The notes under the pieces: model-generated
Databases searched by the model: none
What the model was told of the DNA's origin: nothing
What the model saw: the letters and a program-made list of their open reading frames with translations, nothing else
Assembly (NCBI GenBank): GCA_029266575.1
Contig: JAQSWP010000006.1
Coordinates: 1-51,270 of the forward strand
Length of the DNA stretch: 51,270 bases
From: Alphaproteobacteria bacterium
Lineage (GTDB): Bacteria; Pseudomonadota; Alphaproteobacteria; Reyranellales; JAQSWP01
Direction: 5' to 3'
Program-made: the position numbers and the translations under genes
Shown: positions 1 through 11,093 of the stretch, one piece after another
Layout of the letters: the number at the start of each line of letters is the position of its first letter
Position numbering within the stretch: the first letter of the stretch is position 1

Positions 1-874
1 CCTTGCCGTGATCCTTCCACCCCTCGCGGCGGAACGGATGGGCGGGGAACACGCCCAGCACCTTCACCTCGCGCGAGAAGAAGCCCAGTTCCTCGAACGC
101 CAGCCGCACCGAGCGCGATTCGGGATGGCCTTCGATCTCGGCGTAGAATTGCGCGGCTTCGAAGGCGGCGCCGGAGATGTAGCTTTCCAGCTTGGTGATG
201 TTGATGCCGTTGGTGGCGAAACCGCCCAGCGCCTTGTAGAGCGCCGCCGGCACGGACCGGACACGGAACACGAACGCGGTCATGCACGGGCCGCTATCGA
301 GCGCCGGCTGCTCCGCCTCGCGCGAGAAGATCAGGAAGCGGGTGGTATTGTGGTCGGCGTCCTCGATATTGCTCTTGAGGATCTGCAAGCCATAGATTTC
401 CGCCGCCAGGCTGGAGGAGATGGCGGCGATCGACGGATCGTTGAGTTCGGAAATCTCGCGCGCCGCACCGGCGGTGTCGGCGGCGACGATGGCCTTCAGT
501 TTCAACTCGCCGATGATGTCGCGGCATTGCGCCAGCGCATGCACGTGGCTGCGCACCGTGGTGATCGTCTTCAGCGAGGCGTTCTTGGGCGCCACCAGAC
601 AATGCTCGACGCGCTGGTAGTGCTCGGCGATGACATGCATGCCGGAATTGGGCATCAGCGAATGGATATCGGCGACGCGGCCGGCGACCGAGTTTTCGAC
701 CGGAATCATCGCCAGCGCCGCCCGCTTATCGCGCAAGGCGGCAAACGCGTCCTCGAAAGTGCGGCACGGCAGCGGCGTCATCTCGGGATGCACGAAGCGG
801 CAGGCGATGTCGGAATTGGCGCCAGGCTCGCCCTGGAACGAAATCATGCGCGCGGGATCGGAAGCAGGACTCAT
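1..874 (-). CDS. pheA: Prephenate dehydratase (3' end outside window)
   Basis: Converts prephenate to phenylpyruvate, the committed step of phenylalanine synthesis, in the cytoplasm. Translating from the ATG at 874 gives 291 codons up to the window edge with no stop, close to the usual 280-290 residues, so only a few C-terminal residues should be missing. The N-terminal part starts [10 protein letters not shown], and the dehydratase signature [10 protein letters not shown] is present. A C-terminal ACT domain follows, with the KLESYISG stretch typical of the phenylalanine-binding site, so feedback inhibition by phenylalanine is expected. The ATG overlaps the kdsB stop by four bases (ATGA), so translation is probably coupled. 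There is no fused chorismate mutase domain; this is the monofunctional alphaproteobacterial form. Confidence 0.95.
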   Translation of the reverse strand, partial: MSPASDPARMISFQGEPGANSDIACRFVHPEMTPLPCRTFEDAFAALRDKRAALAMIPVENSVAGRVADIHSLMPNSGMHVIAEHYQRVEHCLVAPKNASLKTITTVRSHVHALAQCRDIIGELKLKAIVAADTAGAAREISELNDPSIAAISSSLAAEIYGLQILKSNIEDADHNTTRFLIFSREAEQPALDSGPCMTAFVFRVRSVPAALYKALGGFATNGINITKLESYISGAAFEAAQFYAEIEGHPESRSVRLAFEELGFFSREVKVLGVFPAHPFRREGWKDHGK

Positions 875-1635
875 AAGGATTTTCCGGAGTTGGGACGACC
901 GAGAACGGCACGGGCCTTTTCGAGGTCGGCCGGAGTATCGACGCCGAGCGGCACGGCGTCAACCAGATGCGCATCGATGCGCATGCCGTTCTCCAGCGCG
1001 CGCAATTGCTCAAGCTTCTCGCGCTGCTCCAGCACGCCGACCGGCAGCGACACGAAACGCTCGAGCGCGGCGCGGCGATAGGCGTAGAGCCCGATATGGT
1101 GCCAGTGCGCGCCCTCGCCCGACGGCACCAGGGTGCGGCTGAAATAGAGCGCACGGCCGATTTTCGCGCCGGGCGCGAACGACACCACCGCTTTCACCAC
1201 CTGCGCCGCCTGCCGTTCTTCTGCACTGGTGATTTCCGTCACCAGCGTGGCGATATCGACCAGCGGCTGGGCAAGAGGCGCCAGCGCCAGGCGGATCGAC
1301 TGCGGATCGAGCGTCGGCAGATCGCCCTGCACGTTGAGGATGGCATCGTGTCTGTTCTGCGGATCGAGCTTCTGGAGCGCCTCGAAAATGCGATCGGAGC
1401 CGGACGGATGATTGGGATCGGTCAGCACCGCCTTGCCGCCGGCTGCCTCAACGGCCGCAACGATCTCGCGCTCGGCGGCGGCCACCACTACCGGACCGAG
1501 ATCGGCCTCCATCGCCCGCCGCCAGACCTGAACGATCATGGGCTGCCCGGCGATATCGGCCAGCGGCTTGTCGGGCAGCCGTGTCGAGGCCAGCCGGGCG
1601 GGAATGAGGATCAGCGGGTGGCGCGGCAGGGACAT
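871..1635 (-). CDS. kdsB: 3-deoxy-manno-octulosonate cytidylyltransferase
   Basis: Activates Kdo with CTP to CMP-Kdo for inner-core lipopolysaccharide. The 254-residue product has the family length. Near the N-terminus it carries the nucleotide-binding motif [15 protein letters not shown], and further on the conserved NVQGDLP and [12 protein letters not shown] segments. The frame stays open far upstream of 1635, but homology begins at [15 protein letters not shown], so the ATG at 1635 is chosen. No good Shine-Dalgarno precedes it; instead three imperfect copies of an 11-base repeat abut the start. It is cotranscribed with pheA and divergent from the cytochrome c gene, a known alphaproteobacterial arrangement. 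It shows that the organism makes Kdo-containing LPS. Confidence 0.95.
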   Translation of the reverse strand: MSLPRHPLILIPARLASTRLPDKPLADIAGQPMIVQVWRRAMEADLGPVVVAAAEREIVAAVEAAGGKAVLTDPNHPSGSDRIFEALQKLDPQNRHDAILNVQGDLPTLDPQSIRLALAPLAQPLVDIATLVTEITSAEERQAAQVVKAVVSFAPGAKIGRALYFSRTLVPSGEGAHWHHIGLYAYRRAALERFVSLPVGVLEQREKLEQLRALENGMRIDAHLVDAVPLGVDTPADLEKARAVLGRPNSGKSL

Positions 1636-1638
1636 GGG

Positions 1639-1670
1639 ACGCTCTGGGAAGGCTCTTGGAACGCTCTGGA
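1639..1670. repeat. Short tandem repeat next to the kdsB start
   Basis: Three head-to-tail imperfect copies of an 11/11/10-base unit (ACGCTCTGGGA, AGGCTCTTGGA, ACGCTCTGGA on the plus strand) end four bases before the kdsB start codon. They occupy the place where the kdsB ribosome-binding site would be expected. Function unknown. Confidence 0.6.
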
Positions 1671-1915
1671 AAGCGGGGCAGAAACAGGCTGGAAACCGAG
1701 GCCAAAACCAGCCCTGGGCGAGGGGTTTTCGCGCTTGTTTTTCCGAGGCTTGCGCGATTCGTGCGACGTTCTGCCGCGCTCTTTCCGGCTGCGGCGTTTC
1801 GATACTACTGCGCACGGCGCATTCATGGTAGATGCGCTCGACAAATACGGCAGCCGCCCCGGTTGCACGCGTCGCCAGGAAGCGGGCGAATCGGCCGGGA
1901 AAGACGGGGAGTTGG

Positions 1916-2458
1916 ATGGATTCGTTCGAGCTCAATAAAATCGCCGGCGGTCTGATCGGGGCCGTCCTGCTGGCCATGGTGATCGGCAAGGTTTCCGGCA
2001 TGGTGGTGCACCCGGTGCCGCCGGCCAAACCCGTGTTCGCGGCCGTCGAGGAAGCAGCCGCTCCCGCCGCGGCCGGCGGCGCCGCGCCAGCGGCGCTCGA
2101 GCCGGTTTCGCCGCTCCTGGCCCAGGCTAACGCGGCCAATGGCCAAGCGGCATTCAATAAGAAATGCGCCACCTGCCACACCGCCAACCAGGGCGGCGCC
2201 AACAAGGTCGGCCCCAACCTGTTCGGCGTCGTCGCGGGCAAGAAAGCGCATCTGGATAATTTCACCTACTCCAAGGCCTTGACCGAAAAGGGCGGCAACT
2301 GGGAGTACGAGGACATGAACGCCTTCATCGCCAAGCCGGCGGCCTTCATCAAAGGCACCAAGATGGCGTTCGCCGGCGTCGGCAGCGTGCAGGAGCGCGC
2401 CGATATCATCGCCTGGCTTCGCACCCAGCATCCGAGCCCGCCGCCGCTGCCGCAATAG
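1916..2458 (+). CDS. Membrane-anchored class I cytochrome c
   Basis: Periplasmic electron carrier held by an N-terminal membrane anchor, like CycM-type cytochromes that feed terminal oxidases. The product is 180 residues. Residues 9-31 form an uncleaved hydrophobic anchor, residues 35-65 an Ala/Pro-rich linker, and then the cytochrome domain carries the haem motif CATCH at 84-88 and the axial Met in GTKMAFAG at 150. The C-terminus is proline-rich. The ATG at 1916 has the ribosome site GGGGAG just upstream; the frame extends further upstream but without homology. It is divergent from kdsB-pheA and is followed by a clear terminator. The electron-transfer role is inferred from the family. Confidence 0.9.
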   Translation: MDSFELNKIAGGLIGAVLLAMVIGKVSGMVVHPVPPAKPVFAAVEEAAAPAAAGGAAPAALEPVSPLLAQANAANGQAAFNKKCATCHTANQGGANKVGPNLFGVVAGKKAHLDNFTYSKALTEKGGNWEYEDMNAFIAKPAAFIKGTKMAFAGVGSVQERADIIAWLRTQHPSPPPLPQ

Positions 2459-2478
2459 CCTTCGGCGACCAAAACCAA

Positions 2479-2503
2479 CCCCGGCCTTCGCGCCGGGGTT
2501 TTC
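2479..2503 (+). terminator. Rho-independent terminator after the cytochrome c gene
   Basis: A seven-base-pair stem CCCCGGC/GCCGGGG (2479-2485 with 2492-2498) encloses a six-base loop and is followed directly by TTTTCGTT. It lies 20 bases after the cytochrome stop and ends that transcript before hisN. Confidence 0.85.
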
Positions 2504-2549
2504 GTTCGTGGCATGCTAAGGTGCGCCGCCTCGCCACGGAGTTCCCCCG

Positions 2550-3323
2550 ATGTCCCTCGACCCCGCTTTGATCGCGCTTGCCAACGACATGGCGGATGCA
2601 GCGGGCACCGTGATCCGGCGCTATTTCCGCACACCGGTGGGCGTCGATACCAAGGCCGACGAAAGTCCGGTCACCATCGCCGATCGCGAAACCGAAACCG
2701 CCATGCGCGCGCTGATCGACCGGCGCCGGCCGCAGGACGGCGTCCTGGGCGAGGAGCATGGGCGGCAGCGGCTGGATGCGGAATATCTCTGGGTCATCGA
2801 CCCGATCGACGGCACCAAAGCCTTCATCACCGGCATGCCGGTGTTCGGCACGCTGATCGGGCTGATGCACCGTGGCCAACCGGTGTTGGGCATCATCGAC
2901 CAGCCGATCCTGCGCGAGCGCTGGCTGGGTATCGCCGGCCAGGCCACGACCATGAACGGCCAGCGCATCGTCACGCGGCCCTGCCCGTCGCTCGACAAGG
3001 CCTTCCTCTATTCAACCGCGCCCGACATGTTCAAAGGCGATGACGCCATCGCCTATGAGCGGGTCAAGAGCAAGGTGCGTCAGCCGCGTTTCGGTGGCGA
3101 TTGCTACGCCTATGGGCTTCTGACCATGGGCTTCGCCGATCTGGTGATCGAAGCCTCTTTGCAACCCTACGACTATTGCGCCGTCATTCCCGTGGTCGAG
3201 GGCGCAGGCGGGACGATGACCGACTGGCAGGGCAAGGCGCTGACCATCGACAGCGACGGCCGGGTGGTGGCGGCGGGCGACCGGGCGGCCCACAAGGCCG
3301 CTCTGCAGGCGCTGGCGGGGTAA
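2550..3323 (+). CDS. hisN: Histidinol-phosphatase, inositol-monophosphatase type
   Basis: Removes phosphate from L-histidinol phosphate, the penultimate block of histidine synthesis, in organisms without the HisB phosphatase domain. The 257-residue product has the metal-binding motifs of the inositol-monophosphatase superfamily: GEEHG around residue 68, DPIDGTKAF at 84-92 (Asp84 and Asp87) and the downstream site around PYDYCAV. The GGDCYAYGLLTMGFADLVIEA region, read in two halves, is typical of HisN rather than SuhB or CysQ. It stands alone between a terminator and the yej operon, with no other his gene nearby. A related monophosphatase with another substrate cannot be excluded, but the match to HisN is good. 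Confidence 0.88.
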   Translation: MSLDPALIALANDMADAAGTVIRRYFRTPVGVDTKADESPVTIADRETETAMRALIDRRRPQDGVLGEEHGRQRLDAEYLWVIDPIDGTKAFITGMPVFGTLIGLMHRGQPVLGIIDQPILRERWLGIAGQATTMNGQRIVTRPCPSLDKAFLYSTAPDMFKGDDAIAYERVKSKVRQPRFGGDCYAYGLLTMGFADLVIEASLQPYDYCAVIPVVEGAGGTMTDWQGKALTIDSDGRVVAAGDRAAHKAALQALAG

Positions 3324-3443
3324 GTCCGGGCACCAAATTCTGCCGTAAATTCAGGCCACAAAGCGGAACCAAAGGCGTCGCCGGGGCTTCAAACTCCAGC
3401 GCTTTTTCAATAGCCTGTCGATAGCAAAACAAGGAGGGCCTGG

Positions 3444-5276
3444 ATGCTCGAGCGGATTTGGCGATCGGTGCTGGCCGCAGCCCTCCTGGGCGCGCTCGCC
3501 CTGCCCGTCCAGGCCCAGAATTATTCCGGCCACGGCATCGCCATGCACGGCGACCTGAAATACGGGCCGGACGCCAGGCATTTCGAGTACGTCAATCCGG
3601 ATGCTCCAAAGGGCGGCGAAATCCGCCTGTCGGCGACCGGCACCTTCGACAATTTCAATGCCTTCATCATCAAGGGCAATGCTGCGGCCGGCCTGGGCCT
3701 GCTCTATACGCCGCTGTCGATCCAGTCCGACGACGAGGCTTTCAGCGAATACGGCCAACTGGCCGAGAAAATCGAGACACCGAAGGACCGCTCCTGGGTC
3801 GCCTTCACCTTGCGCAAGGAAGCGCGCTGGAGCGACGGCAAGCCGATCACCGCCGAAGACGTGATCTTCACGCTCGACATCCTGCGCGAGAAAGGTCTGC
3901 CGTTTTTTCGCTCCTATTACGGCAGCGTCGACAAGGTCGAGAAACTCTCCGAACGCGAGGTGAAATTCACCTTCAAGGGAGAGACCAACCTCGAACTGCC
4001 GCTGATCCTGGGCCAGATGACGGTGCTGCCCAAGCACTATTGGGAAGGCAAGGAATTCGACCGGACCACTTTGGATCAACCGGTGTCCTCGGGCCCCTAT
4101 CGCATCAAGAGCTTCGAGCCCGGCCGCTTCATCGTCTATGAGCGCGTCAAGGACTGGTGGGCCAAGGATCTGTGGACCAACAAGGGCCGCTTCAACTTCG
4201 ACGAGATCCGCTACGAGTATTTCAGGGATTTCACAGTCGTGCTGGAGGCCTTCAAGAGCGGCCAACTCGATTTCCGCTCCGAGAACATCGCGCGCAACTG
4301 GGCGACGGCCTACGACATTCCAGCCGTGCAGCGCGGCGAGATCAAGAAGGAGGAAATCCCGCACGAGATCCCCCAGGGCATGCAGGCATTCGTGATGAAT
4401 CTGCGCCAGCCGATCTTCCAGGACCGGCGCGTGCGCATGGCCCTGGTGCAGATGTTCGATTTCGAATGGATGAACAAGACGCTGTTCTTCGGTTCCTACA
4501 AGCGCAACTATTCCTATTTCACCAATTCGGAACTGGCCTCCTCCGGCCTGCCGTCGCCGGAAGAGCTGAAAATCCTCGAACCGCTGCGCGGCAAGATCCC
4601 AAACGAGGTGTTCACCACCGAGTTCAAGCTGCCGGTGACCGACGGCTCGGGCAACAATCGCGCCGGCCAGCGCGAGGCGCTGCGGCTGTTCAAGGAAGCC
4701 GGCTGGGAAATAAAAGACGGCAAGCTGGTGAATAAGGAAGGCAAGCAGTTCGCCTTCGAGATCCTGCTTTACGATCCCTCCTTCGAGCGCATGGCGCTGC
4801 CTTACAAGCAGGCGCTGGAGCGAGTCGGCATCGACGCCAGCGTGCGCACGGTCGATACGGCGCAATACCAGCGCCGCACCGATACGTTCGACTTCGACAT
4901 GATCATTGGCGGCAACGGCCAGTCGCTGTCCCCGGGCAACGAGCAGCGCGAATTCTGGAGCAGCGCCGCGGCCAGGGAGAACGGCAGCCGCAATCTTGCC
5001 GGCATTGCCGATCCGGCCATCGACCAGTTGATCGAGCTGGTCATTTCCGCCCCGGACCGGCAGTCGCTGATCACCCGCACCAGGGCACTTGATCGCGTGC
5101 TGCTGTGGCACTGGTTCGCCATTCCGCAATACCATCTGCCGGCCTTCCGCGTCGCCTATTGGGATATTTTCGGCCGTCCCAAAATCAATCCCAAATACGA
5201 CCTGCCCTTTGGCGACACGTGGTGGATCGATCCCGCCAAGCTGGCGGCGATGCAGGGCAAACGGGGCTCGCGGTGA
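3444..5276 (+). CDS. yejA: Periplasmic solute-binding protein of a YejABEF-type ABC importer
   Basis: Family 5 extracellular solute-binding protein (oligopeptide/microcin C class) that delivers peptide-like ligands to the YejBE permease. The product is 610 residues. Residues 1-25 are a signal peptide ending LPVQAQ. The mature start HGIAMHGDLKYGPDARHFEYVNP and the later GGEIRLSATGTFDNFNAFI segment are characteristic of YejA. A strong ribosome site AAGGAGGG lies six bases before the ATG. It is the first gene of yejA-yejB-yejE-yejF, with a 32-base gap to yejB. In enterobacteria this system takes up microcin C and related peptides; the natural ligand here is unknown. Confidence 0.93.
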   Translation: MLERIWRSVLAAALLGALALPVQAQNYSGHGIAMHGDLKYGPDARHFEYVNPDAPKGGEIRLSATGTFDNFNAFIIKGNAAAGLGLLYTPLSIQSDDEAFSEYGQLAEKIETPKDRSWVAFTLRKEARWSDGKPITAEDVIFTLDILREKGLPFFRSYYGSVDKVEKLSEREVKFTFKGETNLELPLILGQMTVLPKHYWEGKEFDRTTLDQPVSSGPYRIKSFEPGRFIVYERVKDWWAKDLWTNKGRFNFDEIRYEYFRDFTVVLEAFKSGQLDFRSENIARNWATAYDIPAVQRGEIKKEEIPHEIPQGMQAFVMNLRQPIFQDRRVRMALVQMFDFEWMNKTLFFGSYKRNYSYFTNSELASSGLPSPEELKILEPLRGKIPNEVFTTEFKLPVTDGSGNNRAGQREALRLFKEAGWEIKDGKLVNKEGKQFAFEILLYDPSFERMALPYKQALERVGIDASVRTVDTAQYQRRTDTFDFDMIIGGNGQSLSPGNEQREFWSSAAARENGSRNLAGIADPAIDQLIELVISAPDRQSLITRTRALDRVLLWHWFAIPQYHLPAFRVAYWDIFGRPKINPKYDLPFGDTWWIDPAKLAAMQGKRGSR

Positions 5277-5308
5277 AGTCCAGGCAAGCGGCAGGCTGAG
5301 CGCGGCGC

Positions 5309-6427
5309 ATGACGGCCTATATCATTCGCCGCCTGCTGCTAGTGATCCCGACCCTGCTCGGGATCATGGTGATCAATTTCTTCATCGTGCAGACCGCGCC
5401 GGGCGGTCCGGTCGAACAGGTGCTGGCGCGCATCCAGGGCACCGCGGTCGAAGCCACGGCGCGGATTTCCGGCGCCGGCGGCGAACGCACGCAGCAAAAC
5501 CAGGGACGCACCGCTCCGGGAGCCGCCGCCGGTGAAGGACCGGTGGGCACCTATCGCGGCGCGCGCGGGCTCGATCCCACCATCGTAGCGCAGATCGAAA
5601 AGGAATTCGGCTTCGACAAGCCGATCCACGAACGCTTCTTCCTCATGCTCGGCCGCTATGTCCGCTTCGATTTCGGCGAAAGCTATTTCCGCAGCATCAG
5701 CGTCATCGACCTGGTGCTGGAGAAGATGCCGGTATCGATCTCGCTCGGCATCTGGACGACCTTGCTGATCTATCTGATCTCCATTCCGCTGGGCATTCGC
5801 AAGGCGGTGCGTGACGGCTCGACCTTCGACGTCTGGACCTCGGCCATCGTCATCGTCGGCAACGCTATTCCCTCTTTCCTGTTCGCCATTTTGCTGATCG
5901 TGCTGTTCGCTGGCGGCTCTTTTGTGCAGTGGTTTCCCCTGCGCGGCCTGGTGTCGGAGAACTGGGAGAGCCTGTCGCTGTTCGGCAAGATCGCCGACTA
6001 TCTGTGGCATATGGTGCTGCCGATCAGCGCCATGGTGATCGGCGGCTTCGCCGGGCTCACCATGCTGACCAAGAATTCCTTCCTGGACGAGATCAACAAG
6101 CAGTACGTCTCCACCGCGCGCGCCAAGGGTCTGGACGAACGGCGGGTGCTGTACGGCCACGTCTTCCGCAACGCCATGCTGATCGTGGTGGCGGGCTTTC
6201 CCGCCGCGTTTGTCGGCGTGCTGTTCACCGGCTCGCTGCTGATCGAAGTCATCTTCTCGCTCGACGGGCTGGGCCTGCTCGGTTTCGAGGCGGCGATCAA
6301 TCGCGACTATCCGATCATGTTCGGCACGCTGTACGTTTTCGGCCTGATGGGGCTGGTGCTGAACATCCTCGGCGATCTGATGTATATGGTGGTCGATCCG
6401 CGCATCGACTTTGAGGCTCGCACCTGA
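5309..6427 (+). CDS. yejB: ABC permease YejB
   Basis: Inner-membrane permease of the oligopeptide/microcin C importer, pairing with YejE. The product is 372 residues. The N-terminal transmembrane segment [20 protein letters not shown] is followed by a long periplasmic insert (about residues 45-95) rich in Gly, Ala and Gln, as usual in alphaproteobacterial YejB. The rest is the DppB-type permease fold with about five more membrane helices. The cytoplasmic EAA-loop region lies around [22 protein letters not shown]. Its TGA overlaps the yejE ATG by one base (TGATG), so the two permeases are translationally coupled. Confidence 0.93.
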   Translation: MTAYIIRRLLLVIPTLLGIMVINFFIVQTAPGGPVEQVLARIQGTAVEATARISGAGGERTQQNQGRTAPGAAAGEGPVGTYRGARGLDPTIVAQIEKEFGFDKPIHERFFLMLGRYVRFDFGESYFRSISVIDLVLEKMPVSISLGIWTTLLIYLISIPLGIRKAVRDGSTFDVWTSAIVIVGNAIPSFLFAILLIVLFAGGSFVQWFPLRGLVSENWESLSLFGKIADYLWHMVLPISAMVIGGFAGLTMLTKNSFLDEINKQYVSTARAKGLDERRVLYGHVFRNAMLIVVAGFPAAFVGVLFTGSLLIEVIFSLDGLGLLGFEAAINRDYPIMFGTLYVFGLMGLVLNILGDLMYMVVDPRIDFEART

Positions 6428-7452
6428 TGCAGCTGACGCCGCTTACCAGGCGCCGGCTGCGCAACTTCCGTGGCAACGGCCGCGCGTTCTGGTCGCTGGT
6501 CGTCTTCGGTGTGCTGTTCCTCGTTACGCTGTTCGCCGAATTCCTGGCCAACGACAAGCCGCTGATGGTTGCCTATGACGGCGGCTACTATTTCCCCGTG
6601 GTCAAGACCTATCCAGAAACGGCGTTTGGCGGCGAATTCGCCACCGAAGCCGATTACAAGGACCCGTTCGTCCGCGATCTGATCAGGGAAAAAGGCTGGA
6701 TGCTCTATCCGGCCATCCCCTTCAACTACGACACCGCCGTGCGTGACTTGGCCGGCCCAGCGCCCACCCGGCCCGACAGCCGCAACCTGTTGGGCACCGA
6801 CGATCAGGCGCGGGACGTCATGGCGCGACTGGTCTACGGCTTTCGCATCTCGGTGCTGTTCGGCCTGCTGCTGACGGCGCTAAGCTCGATCGTTGGCGTC
6901 CTCGCCGGCGCGGTGCAGGGTTTCTTCGGCGGCTGGACTGACCTGCTGTTCCAGCGCTTCATCGAAATCTGGGCCAGCATGCCGACGCTCTACATCCTGA
7001 TCATCCTGGCCAGCATTTTCGTGCCCAGCTTCTGGATGCTGCTGGGCATTCTGCTGCTGTTTTCCTGGATGGGGTTGGTGGGCGTGGTGCGGGCGGAATT
7101 CCTGCGCGGCCGCAAGCTCGATTACGTGCGCGCCGCCAAGGCTTTGGGCGTGCGCGATGCCAGCACCATGTTCCGCCATATCCTGCCCAACGCCATGGTG
7201 GCATCCCTGACCCTGCTGCCGTTCGTGCTGTCGGGCTCGGTGGTGGCCCTGACCTCGCTGGATTTCCTGGGCCTGGGCCTGCCGCCGGGCTCGCCATCGC
7301 TGGGCGAATTGCTGCTGCAGGGCAAGAACAACCTGCAGGCGCCGTGGCTGGCCTTTACCGGCTTCTTCGTCATCGCCATCATCCTGAGTTTGCTGGTATT
7401 CATCGGCGAGGGCGTGCGCGACGCCTTCGACCCGCGCAAGACCAACCTGTAA
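6427..7452 (+). CDS. yejE: ABC permease YejE
   Basis: Second inner-membrane permease subunit of the YejABEF importer. The product is 341 residues. The first membrane helix lies at about residues 17-38. A large periplasmic loop, containing the NYDTAVRDLAGPAPTRPDSRNLLGTDDQARDV stretch in parts, is typical of YejE and DppC-like permeases. Five further helices follow, with the EAA loop near YVRAAKALGVRDASTMFRHILPN. It starts on the ATG overlapping the yejB stop and is followed after ten bases by yejF. Confidence 0.93.
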   Translation: MQLTPLTRRRLRNFRGNGRAFWSLVVFGVLFLVTLFAEFLANDKPLMVAYDGGYYFPVVKTYPETAFGGEFATEADYKDPFVRDLIREKGWMLYPAIPFNYDTAVRDLAGPAPTRPDSRNLLGTDDQARDVMARLVYGFRISVLFGLLLTALSSIVGVLAGAVQGFFGGWTDLLFQRFIEIWASMPTLYILIILASIFVPSFWMLLGILLLFSWMGLVGVVRAEFLRGRKLDYVRAAKALGVRDASTMFRHILPNAMVASLTLLPFVLSGSVVALTSLDFLGLGLPPGSPSLGELLLQGKNNLQAPWLAFTGFFVIAIILSLLVFIGEGVRDAFDPRKTNL

Positions 7453-7462
7453 CGGGACCGCA

Positions 7463-9097
<1,635 letters not shown>

Positions 9098-9099
9098 CC

Positions 9100-9926
9100 A
9101 TGGGTGCTTTCCTGTTCGCGTCGGAATGGGACGACGATGCCGGCTGGCGCGCCCATATGGAGCAGCATCTGGGCAGCCTCGACTGGCGCCGCCTGGACGG
9201 CATCGGCCGCAAGGAGGAGATCGAAGTAGCGCTGGCCTGGGATCCACCGGCCGGCGTGCTGGCTTCGCTGCCCAATCTGAAGCTGATCGTGTCGCTGGGC
9301 ATGGGCGTCGACCATCTGCTGAAGCACAAGGATCTTCCCGCCGGCGTGCCGATCGCGCGCATCCACGACGCCTCGCTGATCGACCAGATGGCGGAATATT
9401 CGCTGCTGGCGAGCTTGCACATCCTGCGTCTGGCCGACGAATACGATGCGCTGCAGAGCTCGGCTTTCCCGTGCGCGGCTGGGCACGCAGCGCCAAGAAG
9501 ATCGACAACGTCGAATGCTTCGCCGGCAGTGAGGGCCTCCAGCCTTTCCTCGCCGGCACCGATGTCCTGATCTGCCTGCTGCCGCTGACGCCGGACACGC
9601 GCGGCATCGTCAACGCCAAGCTGCTGACGCAACTGCCCAAGGGCGCGCATGTCGTCAACATCGCCCGCGGCGGCCATGTCGTCGACGCCGACCTGCTGGC
9701 GGCGCTGGACAGCGGCCATATCGCGTCGGCCACGCTCGACGTGTTCAATCAGGAGCCGCTGCCGGCCGATCATGCCTACTGGCGCCACTCCATGGTGCGG
9801 GTGACGCCGCATATCGCCGGCCAGTCCAATCCGCGCACCGCGGCGCCCGGCGTGGCCGACAATGTGCGCCGCCTGCGCAGCGGCCAGGCCCTGCACGATC
9901 TGATCGATCCGCAGGCGGGCTACTGA
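9100..9926 (+). pseudogene. Broken D-2-hydroxyacid dehydrogenase (GhrA-type)
   Basis: Remains of a glyoxylate/hydroxypyruvate reductase A-type, NAD(P)H-dependent enzyme. From the ATG at 9100 the frame gives the N-terminal domain through LHILRLADEYDALQ (about 9459). Homology then continues in another frame from GFPVRGWARSA (about 9464) to the TGA at 9924-9926. Compared with the family, about 36 residues are missing at the junction, including the GxGxxG dinucleotide-binding loop. The frame change requires a deletion of 3n+1 bases, roughly 109. The downstream half still has the catalytic Arg (NIARGGHV), Glu (DVFNQEPLP) and His (VTPHIAG). A functional enzyme is not expected. A sequencing or assembly error is the alternative, but the loss of a whole motif argues for a real deletion. 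Confidence 0.85.
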
Positions 9927-9929
9927 CCC

Positions 9930-11093
9930 ATGCGTATCGCGCTGATCGCCGGCAGCGCCGAACCCGGACGGGACGGCATCGGCGACCATGCCCGCATCCT
10001 GGCCGCCGAGCTCAACCGGCGCGGCCACACCGCCTGGGTGCTGGCGATCAGCGACATCCATGTCGAGGAACCGGACAGCAGCAAATCGCTGGTCGGCGAC
10101 AGTGAAGTCACCGCGCTGCGCATTCCCGCCAATACGTCGAGTTTCCGCCGCTTTACGCTGGCGCGGGCGGCGCTGGATAACGCCGCAGTCGAGGGCGTGC
10201 TGTACGATTTCTCGCCGACACAGTACGAGAAGCGCGGCCTGATCTGGCCGGTGGCGCGCGACATGGCGGCGCTTTCCTATGGCCGCAAGCGCGCCCTGCT
10301 GGTGCATGAATACAGCCTAGGCAGCGAACAGGGCGCCGGTCCCAAGCGCCGCCTGTGGGGTCGCGCCCAGGGCTATGGCTTTCGCCGCTTCACCCGCTCG
10401 ATCAACGGCCTGCGCATCGCTACCACCAATCCGCTTTACGCCCGCATGCTGGAGCGCGACGGCTATAGCGCCGCGATCGTGCCGCTTTACGGCAATATTC
10501 CGCTGCTTCCGCCGCCGGCGGAAAACTGGTGCCACGCGCGTCTGCGCGAGGCGGGCATCGAACCGAAGGGAACGCGCGGCTTCTATTGCGGCGGCTTATT
10601 CGGTGGCATTTACAGCGGCGCCGAGCTAGCCGTTGCCATGCCGGTTCTGCAGGCCGCGGCAAAAGTCGCCGATGGCAAGCTGGCCATCCTCTCTGTCGGC
10701 CATCTCGGTGCGACCGAAACGCTGTGGCGCGACTGGCAGGCGAAATTCGCCGGCGACGCGATCTTCCTGGCGCTGGGCCAGCGCATGGCTGACGAAGTTT
10801 CGGCCTATATCCACGGCCTCGATATCGGCCTCAATACCGTGTCGCAGGTACTGGCGGGCAAGAGCGGCAGCCTGGCCGCGTTTCTCGACCACGGCCTGCC
10901 GACCTTGATGCTGAACGACCGGGACCGGTTCGACCTGCTGCCAAGAAGCGGCGAGGCCTTGCCGCAAGGAGCTCTGCCGCTCACGCCGCAGACAGCGTCC
11001 CTGCTGGCGCAAACGCCGCTGCTGCCACGCCAGCCGCGCGGCGCGGCGGCGCTCAAGGAAACGGCGGACTGGCTGGAGCGCGCACTCGCCTAA
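9930..11093 (+). CDS. GT-B fold glycosyltransferase, acceptor unknown
   Basis: Predicted family 4-like glycosyltransferase of 387 residues. The N-terminal domain begins MRIALIAGSAEPGRDGIGDH and continues ARILAAELNRRGH, the usual first strand and glycine-rich loop of GT-B enzymes. The second domain has VPLYGNIP, the FYCGGLFGGIYSG loop and, near the C-terminus, GKSGSLAAFLDHGLPTLML, which resembles the donor-binding region of the fold. No signal peptide or membrane helix is seen, so it should be cytoplasmic. It starts three bases after the broken dehydrogenase and its stop interlocks with the stop of the convergent aminopeptidase gene. Sugar donor and acceptor cannot be read from the sequence. 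Confidence 0.7.
   Translation: MRIALIAGSAEPGRDGIGDHARILAAELNRRGHTAWVLAISDIHVEEPDSSKSLVGDSEVTALRIPANTSSFRRFTLARAALDNAAVEGVLYDFSPTQYEKRGLIWPVARDMAALSYGRKRALLVHEYSLGSEQGAGPKRRLWGRAQGYGFRRFTRSINGLRIATTNPLYARMLERDGYSAAIVPLYGNIPLLPPPAENWCHARLREAGIEPKGTRGFYCGGLFGGIYSGAELAVAMPVLQAAAKVADGKLAILSVGHLGATETLWRDWQAKFAGDAIFLALGQRMADEVSAYIHGLDIGLNTVSQVLAGKSGSLAAFLDHGLPTLMLNDRDRFDLLPRSGEALPQGALPLTPQTASLLAQTPLLPRQPRGAAALKETADWLERALA

Noticed and set aside
1636-2265. N-terminal extension of KdsB
   Set aside because: Runs through the divergent promoter region and opposite the cytochrome gene; KdsB homology begins at 1635.
3351-5135. Long open frame on the minus strand opposite yejA
   Set aside because: Antisense frame produced by GC-rich codon bias; composition is His/Arg/Gln/Leu-rich with no family features, while the plus-strand gene is a clear YejA.
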